Below are positions 1-5,039 of a stretch of DNA of 5,039 bases, piece after piece. Under the pieces are notes generated by a model, which saw only the letters and a program-made list of their open reading frames with translations, ran no database searches and was not told the origin of the DNA. Both the position numbers and the translations under genes were made by a program. The stretch comes from Actinomycetes bacterium (GTDB lineage Bacteria; Actinomycetota; Acidimicrobiia; Acidimicrobiales; UBA8190): positions 1 through 5,039 of the forward strand of contig JAJZYI010000258.1 of assembly GCA_021798135.1 (NCBI GenBank), given 5' to 3'. Numbering within the stretch: position 1 is the first letter of the stretch; each line of letters starts with the position of its first letter.

Positions 1-935
1 GCGCGGCGGGGCGCGGCCGGCCCGCCGGGGCGCCGGTCCGCCTGGCCACGCGCCGGTCGCCGCTGGCCCGCTGGCAGGCCGAGCGGGTGGCGGAGCTGCT
101 CCGCTCGCTCGGCGACGCGCCGCCCGTCGAGATCGTGCCGGTCGAGACGACCGGCGACCGCCTGGCGACGGTGTCGCTGGCTGCGCTGGGCGGGCAGGGC
201 GTCTTCGTCACCGAGGTCCAGGACGCCGTCCGCCGGGGTGCGGCGGACCTGGCCGTCCACTCCGCCAAGGACCTGCCCGCGGCGACGCCGGAGGGGCTGG
301 TGGTGGCGGCCGTGCCCGAGCGCGCCGACCCGCGCGACGTGCTGGTCGGCGGCGAGCTGCGGAGGCTCCGGCCCGGAGCGCTCGTGGCGACGGGCTCGCC
401 GCGCCGGCGCTCCCAGCTGGCTGCTGCCCGCCCGGACCTGCGCTTCGCCGACCTGCGCGGCAACATCGGCACCCGGCTCGGCCGCGTGGGCGAGGTCGAC
501 GCCGTGGTGGTGGCCGCCGCCGCGCTCGAGCGGCTCGGCATGGCCGGTCGCGCCACCGAGGTGCTCGCCCCGTCCGTGGTGCTGCCCCAGGTCGCCCAGG
601 GGGCGCTGGCCGTCGAGTGCCGCCGGGACGACCAGGCCCTGCGCGACCTGCTGGCGCGCATCGAGGACCCGGCCGCCCGCCGCGCCGTCGACGCCGAGCG
701 GGCGTTCCTGGCCGCTGCCGGCGGCGGGTGCCGCGCCCCGCTGGGCGCGCTGGCACGCGGCGGCCCCGACGGCCCCCTCACCCTGCAGGCCATGGTGGCG
801 AGCCACGACGGTCACGTGGTCCTTCGCTGCACCGTCACCGGCACGGATCCCGCTGCGCTGGGGCGCGCCGCCCTGGACGACCTGGTGGAGCGGCGCGGGG
901 CGGCGCTGGTGCTCGGTCCCGGCGACTGGCGCTGA
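1..935 (+). CDS. hemC: Hydroxymethylbilane synthase (porphobilinogen deaminase), 5'-truncated by window edge
   Basis: Joins four porphobilinogen units into the linear tetrapyrrole hydroxymethylbilane in the cytoplasm, the substrate of HemD encoded next door. The reading frame is open from base 3 to the TGA at 933-935. The N-terminal family signature is seen as VRLATRRSPLARWQAE (about bases 36-83), upstream of the first in-frame GTG at 87. That GTG is therefore not the true start; the start lies before the window. Further family motifs are VHSAKDLP, with the catalytic Asp codon at 270-272; the cofactor and substrate-binding TGSPRRRSQL and DLRGNIGTRL; LPQVAQGALAVECR; and GGGCRAPLGA, whose Cys codon (729-731) should carry the dipyrromethane cofactor. 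The usual GQGAL is AQGAL here, a mild change. The 311 visible codons match the roughly 310-residue family, so few residues are missing. It is followed after 4 bases by cobA-hemD. The identification is secure. Confidence 0.97.
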   Translation, partial: AAGRGRPAGAPVRLATRRSPLARWQAERVAELLRSLGDAPPVEIVPVETTGDRLATVSLAALGGQGVFVTEVQDAVRRGAADLAVHSAKDLPAATPEGLVVAAVPERADPRDVLVGGELRRLRPGALVATGSPRRRSQLAAARPDLRFADLRGNIGTRLGRVGEVDAVVVAAAALERLGMAGRATEVLAPSVVLPQVAQGALAVECRRDDQALRDLLARIEDPAARRAVDAERAFLAAAGGGCRAPLGALARGGPDGPLTLQAMVASHDGHVVLRCTVTGTDPAALGRAALDDLVERRGAALVLGPGDWR

Positions 936-939
936 CGAC

Positions 940-2505
940 GTGACCGTCCACCTCGTCGGCGCCGGACCGGGTGATCCGGGGCTCATCACCGTCAGGGGAG
1001 CGGAGCTGCTGGCGCGCGCCGACGTCGTCGTGCACGACCGGCTCGTGACCCCTGCGCTGCTCGACCTCGTGCCGCCCTCGGCGCTCGTCGTCGACGTCGG
1101 CAAGGGACCGGGCATCGCCCGCCGGCAGCAGGAGATCACCGAGCTGCTCGTCGAGCACGGCCGTCGGGGCGCGACGGTGGTGCGCCTGAAGGGGGGCGAC
1201 CCGTTCGTGTTCGGTCGCGGCGGCGAGGAGGTCGAGGCGCTCGTGGCCGCCGGCGTGCCCGTCGAGGTCGTGCCCGGGGTGTCCGCCGCCATCGCCGCGC
1301 CCGCCGCCGCGGGCGTGCCGGTGACCCACCGGGGCCTGTCGACGTCGGTGACGGTGGTCACGGGCCACGGGGGCGGCGACGGCGACGGCGACGTCGACTG
1401 GCCCTCGCTGGCTGCGGCGGGCGGCACCCTGGTGGTGCTGATGGGTGTGGAGACGCGGGCGTCGGTCGCCCGGGCGCTCGTCGCCGGCGGTCGCGATCCC
1501 GGCACGCCGGTCGCCGTCGTGCAGTGGGGGACGACAGGCCGGCAGCGCACCGTGCGGACCACGCTCGCAGCGCTCGACCGGGTGGACGTCGCCGCCCCGT
1601 CGGCGATCGTCGTCGGCCCGGTGGCGGCGCTCGCCCTCGGGTCGATCGAGGGGCGCCCGCTGCACGGCATGACCGTGGTGGTGACGCGACCCCGGACCGC
1701 GCCGGCCGCACTGCCGGCCGCCCTGGCCGCCGCCGGAGCGTCCGTCGTGCCGCTGCCGGTGACGGAGGTGGTCGGTCCCGCCGACGGCGGGGCGGCCCTG
1801 CGCGGCGCGGTCGCCACCATCGGGCGCTACCGGTGGGTGGCGTTCACGTCGGCGAACGCCGTCGCCCCGGTGCTCGACCTGCTGCGCGACGCCCGGGACC
1901 TCGCCGGCGTCCGGGTCGCCGCCGTCGGGCCGGCCACGGCGGCGGCCCTGGCCGAGCGGAACATCGTCGCCGACCTGGTGGCGGCCGGCGACGCGTCGGG
2001 CACCGGGCTCGCCGCGGCGATGCCGCCACCCGGACCGGACGCGCCCGCCGACGCACCCGCACCCGGTGGGGACGCTCCCGGCGCCGTGCCCCCGCCGGCC
2101 GCGGGGGCCGTCGGCGCCGCCGGCGTGGCCCGGGTGCTCTTCCCCCGGGCGGCGGGCGCCCGCCGGGAGCTGCCGGAGGCGCTGGCGGCCAAGGGGTGGC
2201 TGGTCGACGAGGTCGAGGCGTACCGCACGGTGGCGGTGCCGGCCGAGGAGCTGCCCCCGGCGGCGCTGGCGGCGGCGCGGGAGGCGACCGTCGTCGTGCT
2301 GGCCGCTCCCTCGGCCGTGGCGGCGACGGTTGCCGTCCTGGGGCCGGCGTGCCCGCCGGCGGCGTGCATCGGTCGCACCACGGCCGACGCGGCGCGCCGG
2401 GCCGGCCTGGCGGTGGTGGCGGTGGCGGCGAGCCCCACACCCGACGCGCTGGTCGCGGCGCTCGCCGACTGGTGGGGTGGCCGCCGTGGCGACGCTTCGC
2501 CGTAG
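940..2505 (+). CDS. cobA-hemD: Fused uroporphyrinogen-III C-methyltransferase / uroporphyrinogen-III synthase
   Basis: A 521-residue bifunctional protein. Residues 1 to about 240 form the SAM-dependent methyltransferase (SUMT, CobA/CysG-A type), which converts uroporphyrinogen III to precorrin-2 for siroheme and cobalamin. Motifs seen are GAGPGDPG (7-14), HDRLV (32-36, Asp33), LKGGDPFVFGRGGEE (83-97), PGVSAA then GVPVTHRG (112-132) and VVLMGV (165-170). Residues from about 244 form HemD, which cyclises hydroxymethylbilane with inversion of ring D. It shows MTVVVTRPR (244-252), FTSANAV (302-308), VGPATAAAL, YRTV with Tyr428, and APSAV (456-460). The GTG at 940 is chosen because the SAM-binding N-terminus begins directly after it; the open frame extends further upstream, but only inside hemC. 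No clear Shine-Dalgarno precedes it, and the 4-base gap suggests coupling to hemC translation. The fusion is usual in actinobacterial hem operons. Oddities are a Pro/Ala-rich insert at 361-395 and a Gly-Asp repeat at 146-151. Confidence 0.96.
   Translation: MTVHLVGAGPGDPGLITVRGAELLARADVVVHDRLVTPALLDLVPPSALVVDVGKGPGIARRQQEITELLVEHGRRGATVVRLKGGDPFVFGRGGEEVEALVAAGVPVEVVPGVSAAIAAPAAAGVPVTHRGLSTSVTVVTGHGGGDGDGDVDWPSLAAAGGTLVVLMGVETRASVARALVAGGRDPGTPVAVVQWGTTGRQRTVRTTLAALDRVDVAAPSAIVVGPVAALALGSIEGRPLHGMTVVVTRPRTAPAALPAALAAAGASVVPLPVTEVVGPADGGAALRGAVATIGRYRWVAFTSANAVAPVLDLLRDARDLAGVRVAAVGPATAAALAERNIVADLVAAGDASGTGLAAAMPPPGPDAPADAPAPGGDAPGAVPPPAAGAVGAAGVARVLFPRAAGARRELPEALAAKGWLVDEVEAYRTVAVPAEELPPAALAAAREATVVVLAAPSAVAATVAVLGPACPPAACIGRTTADAARRAGLAVVAVAASPTPDALVAALADWWGGRRGDASP
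1375..1392 (+). repeat. Three tandem GGCGAC hexamers within the CobA domain
   Basis: Three perfect consecutive copies of GGCGAC encode Gly-Asp three times (residues 146-151 of the fusion protein). They lie in a loop just before the VDW segment of the methyltransferase domain. The unit is a multiple of three, so changes in copy number would keep the frame. It is probably a slippage-prone loop with no regulatory role. Confidence 0.75.
2020..2124 (+). other. Pro/Ala/Gly-rich low-complexity insert inside the HemD domain
   Basis: Codons 361-395 of cobA-hemD encode a run composed almost only of Pro, Ala, Gly, Asp and Val, with three DAP triplets (367-369, 371-373, 378-380). It sits between the segment ending GTGLAAA and the strand RVLFPRA, where HemD proteins normally have only a short connection. 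Reading frame and GC-ending codons continue through it, so it looks like an in-frame disordered insertion rather than an error. HemD folds as two lobes joined by strands; this insert probably forms a surface loop, but that is inferred without a structure. Confidence 0.7.
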
Positions 2506-2514
2506 GCTCGGCCC
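2503..2514 (+). promoter_or_regulatory. Candidate internal leaderless promoter (-10 TAGGCT) for hemB
   Basis: TAGGCT at 2503-2508 fits the actinobacterial -10 pattern TANNNT. Six bases later comes the hemB GTG (2515), so transcription starting at that G would give a leaderless mRNA. No Shine-Dalgarno is visible before this GTG, which fits. The first three bases of the motif are also the TAG stop codon of cobA-hemD. No convincing -35 TTGACA-like box is seen 16-18 bases upstream. Chance occurrence is possible, because one of the key positions comes with the stop codon. Confidence 0.45.
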
Positions 2515-3522
2515 GTGGAGCTCGCAGATCCCCCGCCCCTGACACCGGCGCCCACCCGCCGACCCCGTCGGCTGCGGCGCACCCCGGCCATGCGACGCCT
2601 GGTGGCCGAGACGAGCCTGGCCGTCGACGACCTGCTCGCCCCGGTGTTCGTCCGCGAGGGGATCGACGCCCCCGTCCCCATCGCCTCGCTGCCCGGCCAC
2701 GTCCAGCACACCCGGGCCTCGCTGGTGGCGGAGGCGCGCCGCCTCGCCGGCCTCGGCGTCCCCGGCGTCGTGCTGTTCGGGGTGCCGGCCGCCAAGGACC
2801 CCGAGGGGTCCGGGGCGTGGGACCCCGACGGGATCGTCCAGGTCGCCCTGGCCGAGCTCCGGGCGGCGCTCGGCGAGCGCATGGTCCTCGTGGCGGACCT
2901 GTGCCTCGACGAGTACACGGACCACGGCCACTGCGGCGTGCTCGACCCGTCCGGGGCCGTCGACAACGACGCCACGCTCGAGCGCTACGCGCGGGTGGCG
3001 GTGGCCCAGGCTCGTGCCGGCGCCGACGTCGTCGCTCCCAGCGGCATGATGGACGGCCAGGTGGCGGCGGTGCGCGCGGCGCTCGACGCCACGGGGCACG
3101 AGCAGGTGGCCGTCCTCGCCTACGCGGCCAAGTACGCGTCGGCCCTGTACGGGCCGTTCCGTGACGCCGTGGGGGTCGAGATCGCGTGTGGCGACCGGCG
3201 CGGCTACCAGCAGGACCCGGCCAACCGGCGCGAGGCTCGCGTGGAGGTCGCGCTCGACGTGGCGGAGGGCGCCGACATGGTCATGGTCAAGCCCGCCCTG
3301 GCCTACCTGGACGTGCTGGCCGACACGGCCGCCGCCGTCGACGTCCCGGTGGCCGCCTACCACGTGAGCGGCGAGTACGCGATGGTGAAGGCCGCGGCGG
3401 AGCGGGGCTGGCTCGACGGCGACGCCGTGCTGCTCGAGCACCTCACGTCGGTAAAGCGGGCGGGCGCCCGGATGATCCTGACCTACGCGGCGGCCGAGGT
3501 CGCCGAGGCGGTGCACGGGTGA
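2515..3522 (+). CDS. hemB: Delta-aminolevulinic acid dehydratase (porphobilinogen synthase)
   Basis: Condenses two 5-aminolevulinate molecules to porphobilinogen in the cytoplasm, taking HemL product and feeding HemC. The 335 residues are close to the usual 320-340. The N-terminal arm RRPRRLRRTPAMRRLVAET, typical of the family and used in oligomer contacts, is retained only if translation starts at GTG 2515; the ATG at 2590 would remove most of it. Schiff-base lysines are Lys206 (in YAAKYASALYGPF) and Lys259 (in MVMVKPALAYLDVL). APSGMMDGQV lies at 174-183 and GYQQDPANRREA follows Lys206. The metal site reads DLCLDEYTDHGHCG (128-141), with Cys130, Asp132 and Cys140: two of the three zinc cysteines are kept and the middle one is Asp. 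It starts 9 bases after cobA-hemD, perhaps from its own leaderless promoter, and its stop overlaps the hemL start. The identification is secure; metal preference is uncertain. Confidence 0.97.
   Translation: MELADPPPLTPAPTRRPRRLRRTPAMRRLVAETSLAVDDLLAPVFVREGIDAPVPIASLPGHVQHTRASLVAEARRLAGLGVPGVVLFGVPAAKDPEGSGAWDPDGIVQVALAELRAALGERMVLVADLCLDEYTDHGHCGVLDPSGAVDNDATLERYARVAVAQARAGADVVAPSGMMDGQVAAVRAALDATGHEQVAVLAYAAKYASALYGPFRDAVGVEIACGDRRGYQQDPANRREARVEVALDVAEGADMVMVKPALAYLDVLADTAAAVDVPVAAYHVSGEYAMVKAAAERGWLDGDAVLLEHLTSVKRAGARMILTYAAAEVAEAVHG
3505..3522 (+). promoter_or_regulatory. hemB/hemL GTGA overlap with weak GAGG ribosome site
   Basis: The hemL GTG (3519-3521) overlaps the hemB TGA (3520-3522) as GTGA, a standard arrangement for termination-reinitiation coupling. 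GAGG at 3505-3508, inside the end of hemB, lies 10 bases before the GTG and could be a weak Shine-Dalgarno. This supports the GTG at 3519 as the start, since no other in-frame start lies before the conserved HemL N-terminus. Confidence 0.55.
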
Positions 3523-4880
3523 GCGCCGGCGCGTCGGGCGGACCTGGCGCCGGCGGTCCCGGCGGCGGGGGTGCGGCCGGCGCCGCGGGTGGCAACGCCG
3601 CGTGGTTCCACCGGGCCCGCCGGGTGATCCCGGGCGGGGTCGACTCCCCGGTGCGCTCCTTCGCCGCCGTCGGCGGCACGCCCTACACCGTGGCCCGTGG
3701 CCAGGGGGCGTACGTCTGGGACGTCGAGGGCCGTCGCTACCTGGACCTGGTCCAGTCCTACGGGGCCGTGCTCCTCGGGCATGCCCACCCCGCGGTGACC
3801 GAGGCGGTCCTGCGGGCCGCCCGCGACGGCACGACGTTCGGAGCGCCCAGCCGCGGCGAGGTGCTGCTGGCCGAGGCCATCTGCGACCGGGTGCCGGGCT
3901 GCGAGCAGGTGCGGCTCGTGTCGTCGGGCACCGAGGCGACGATGAGCGCCGTGCGGGTCGCCCGTGGCGCCACGGGACGCGACCGGGTCGTCAAGTTCGA
4001 CGGCTGCTACCACGGCCATGCCGACGCCCTCCTGGCGGGCGGCGGCAGCGGGGTGGCGACGCTGGGCCTCCCCGGGTCGGCCGGGGTGCCGGCGGGCGCG
4101 GTGGCCGACACGGTGGTCGTCCCCTACAACCAGGTCCCCGAGATCGACGACCGGGTCGCGTGCGTGATCGTGGAGCCCGTGGCCGCCAACATGGGCCTGG
4201 TGCCGCCGGCGCCCGGCTTCCTCCAGGGCCTGCGCCGCGCCTGCGACGACGCCGGCGTGCTCCTCGTCTTCGACGAGGTCATCACCGGGTTCCGGGTCGG
4301 CCCCGGCGGCGCGTCGGCGCTGACGGGCGTGCGGCCGGACCTGTGGTGCTTCGGCAAGGTGATCGGTGGCGGCCTGCCGGTCGGGGCGTTCGGAGGCCGG
4401 CGCGACGTGCTCGGCGTGCTCGCGCCCGACGGCCCCGTCTACCAGGCCGGGACCCTGTCGGGGAACCCGCTGGCCACCGCGGCCGGGCTGGCCGTCCTCG
4501 AGCACGTGGCCCCGGCGGACCACCGCGACCTGGCGGACCGGGTCGCGGCCTTCGCCGCGGACCTGGCGGCTGCCATCGGCGGCGCGGGGCTCGACGTCCA
4601 GGTCCCGGTGGTGGGGCCACTGGTCGGCCTGTTCTTCGCGCCCGAGCCGGTGGGGGACCACCGGCAGGCGCGCGCCTCGGCCGCTTCGGGAACCTACGCG
4701 CGCTTCTTCGCCGCCATGCTCCGCAGGCAGGTCGCCCTGGCGCCGGGGCCGTACGAGGCGCTGTTCCCCGGTCTCGCGCACGGGCGCCACGAGCTCGACG
4801 AGGTCGTCGCCGCCGCCGGCGACGCCGCTGCGGAGGTGGCGGCGGTCGGCGCAGGCCGCGGCCCCGCTGCGGCTGGCTGA
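3519..4880 (+). CDS. hemL: Glutamate-1-semialdehyde 2,1-aminomutase
   Basis: A PLP-dependent enzyme that converts glutamate-1-semialdehyde to 5-aminolevulinate, the last step of the C5 route; its presence implies that ALA is made from glutamyl-tRNA. The 453 residues include a Gly/Ala/Pro-rich N-terminal extension (about 3-28) ahead of the usual beginning, FHRARRVIPGGVDSPVRSF (30-48, with Asp42 where Asn is common). Aminotransferase class III motifs in order are SSGTEATMSAVR (135 on, cofactor phosphate region), FDGCYHGHAD (160-169), the mobile-loop sequence GSGVATLGLPGS, IVEPVAANMG (217-226), FDEVITGFR (251-259, Asp252 for the PLP nitrogen), FGKVIGGGLPVG with the PLP lysine Lys280, GTLSGNPLA (311-319) and YEALF with Glu413. 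The mobile loop and C-terminal YEALF favour HemL over other class III aminotransferases. Start GTG 3519 overlaps the hemB stop. It appears to be the last gene of the operon, as a hairpin covers its stop codon. Confidence 0.96.
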   Translation: MSAGASGGPGAGGPGGGGAAGAAGGNAAWFHRARRVIPGGVDSPVRSFAAVGGTPYTVARGQGAYVWDVEGRRYLDLVQSYGAVLLGHAHPAVTEAVLRAARDGTTFGAPSRGEVLLAEAICDRVPGCEQVRLVSSGTEATMSAVRVARGATGRDRVVKFDGCYHGHADALLAGGGSGVATLGLPGSAGVPAGAVADTVVVPYNQVPEIDDRVACVIVEPVAANMGLVPPAPGFLQGLRRACDDAGVLLVFDEVITGFRVGPGGASALTGVRPDLWCFGKVIGGGLPVGAFGGRRDVLGVLAPDGPVYQAGTLSGNPLATAAGLAVLEHVAPADHRDLADRVAAFAADLAAAIGGAGLDVQVPVVGPLVGLFFAPEPVGDHRQARASAASGTYARFFAAMLRRQVALAPGPYEALFPGLAHGRHELDEVVAAAGDAAAEVAAVGAGRGPAAAG

Positions 4881-4891
4881 CGCGCCAGCCG
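4870..4891 (+). terminator. Candidate terminator hairpin on the hemL stop codon
   Basis: CGGCTGGC (4870-4877) and GCCAGCCG (4884-4891) form a perfect 8-bp GC-rich stem with the six-base loop TGACGC, whose first three bases are the hemL stop codon. No T-run follows; high-GC actinobacteria often use stems without one. Its place between the operon end and a new start with its own promoter-like motif fits termination. It could instead stabilise the 3' end of the mRNA. Confidence 0.5.
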
Positions 4892-4916
4892 GCGTCCCCG
4901 TCCCGCAGCCGGCCAG

Positions 4917-4928
4917 TACCATGCGGCC
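4917..4928 (+). promoter_or_regulatory. Candidate leaderless promoter (-10 TACCAT) for the gene at 4929
   Basis: TACCAT (4917-4922) matches TANNNT and ends 6 bases before the ATG at 4929, the same spacing as the TAGGCT motif before hemB. It lies in the 48-base gap after hemL, a stretch otherwise almost without A/T-rich motifs, and no Shine-Dalgarno is seen before the ATG. A leaderless transcript starting at this ATG is the simplest reading. No clear -35 box is visible. Confidence 0.5.
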
Positions 4929-5039
4929 ATGACCGCCGCTGGTGATCCTCCGGGCGCGTCCACCGGCCGGGGCGGTGCAGCCCTGGAGCCCGGCGGCGAG
5001 CCGCCGGCCGAGGGGACCCGGGGCCCCGGGAGCCCGACG
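4929..5039 (+). CDS. Start of an unidentified protein with disordered N-terminus, cut by window end
   Basis: The frame opens with ATG at 4929 and runs without a stop for the 37 codons left in the window. The peptide begins MTAAGDPPGASTGRGG and stays rich in Gly, Pro, Ala, Glu and Thr, so it should be disordered; no signal peptide, membrane segment or domain is visible yet. No function can be given. Support for a real gene comes from the promoter-like TACCAT exactly 6 bases upstream, the hairpin after hemL, codons mostly ending in G or C, and four early T-ending codons (gct ggt gat cct) that would loosen structure at the start. All three forward frames are open to the window edge, so the open frame alone proves little. 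A long disordered head like this often precedes a membrane or regulatory domain, but that is only a guess. Confidence 0.55.
   Translation, partial: MTAAGDPPGASTGRGGAALEPGGEPPAEGTRGPGSPT

Noticed and set aside
87..89. GTG at 87 as the hemC start
   Set aside because: It would delete the conserved TRRSPLARWQAE segment encoded just upstream in the same frame.
238..939. Upstream extension of the cobA-hemD frame through hemC
   Set aside because: The extra residues are Arg/Ala/Pro-rich out-of-frame hemC sequence. The SAM-binding N-terminus begins right after the GTG at 940.
2488..2501. Small hairpin GGCGA/TCGCC with a 4-base loop before the hemB promoter motif
   Set aside because: Only five base pairs inside coding sequence; short GC stems like this are expected by chance in such sequence.
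835..3516. An 893-codon open frame on the minus strand, antisense to cobA-hemD and hemB
   Set aside because: Very high GC makes stops rare in all frames. The translation has no recognisable domain and is full of His, Arg and Gly typical of antisense shadow, while the + strand carries clear, complete enzyme families.
3483..4922. A 479-codon minus-strand open frame opposite hemL
   Set aside because: It has the same GC artefact and shadow composition, and the opposite strand is a well-supported hemL.
4921..4932. Three-codon ORF (Met-Arg-Pro-stop) overlapping the ATG of the last gene as ATGA
   Set aside because: A ribosome-coupled mini-ORF is possible, but its ATG is partly the TACCAT -10 motif. 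It has no ribosome site and would lie upstream of the predicted transcript start.
5017..5030. 14-bp perfect palindrome made only of C and G runs
   Set aside because: It lies within the last reading frame and consists of simple C/G runs, common at this base composition; there is no second copy or context to suggest a binding site.

Overview
The window is very GC-rich (most codons end in G or C) and starts genes with GTG. It is a densely packed biosynthetic operon with no mobile elements, RNA genes or CRISPR. Gene order, the fused methyltransferase/synthase gene, start-codon use and protein motifs point to a high-GC actinobacterium (Actinomycetota). A deep-branching group such as Acidimicrobiia is possible, but the sequence alone does not settle it.

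Layout, all on the + strand: the 3' part of hemC (to 935; its start lies before the window), a cobA-hemD fusion (940-2505), hemB (2515-3522) and hemL (3519-4880). A 48-base gap follows, and then the start of an unidentified gene (4929 to the window end). The four hem genes are separated by 4 and 9 bases, then overlap by 4 bases (GTGA), which is a typical co-transcribed and partly translationally coupled arrangement. There is no stretch over 300 bases without a gene.

Together the genes cover the middle of tetrapyrrole synthesis by the C5 (glutamate) route. HemL makes 5-aminolevulinate from glutamate-1-semialdehyde. HemB condenses two of these to porphobilinogen. HemC polymerises four porphobilinogens to hydroxymethylbilane. 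The HemD half of the fusion closes the ring to uroporphyrinogen III, and the CobA half can methylate that product to precorrin-2 for siroheme and cobalamin. Glutamyl-tRNA reductase (hemA) would be expected just upstream of the window, but it is not visible.

The most interesting non-coding signals are two matching TANNNT motifs, each exactly 6 bases before a start codon that lacks a Shine-Dalgarno. One is TAGGCT before hemB, overlapping the cobA-hemD stop codon; the other is TACCAT before the last gene. This is the geometry of leaderless actinobacterial promoters. A perfect 8-bp hairpin sits on the hemL stop codon between the operon and the last gene and may be a terminator. Several proteins carry Gly/Ala/Pro-rich low-complexity additions (inside HemD, at the HemL N-terminus, and at the start of the last gene). 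I see no previously undescribed system here; it is core metabolism with some regulatory detail worth checking.
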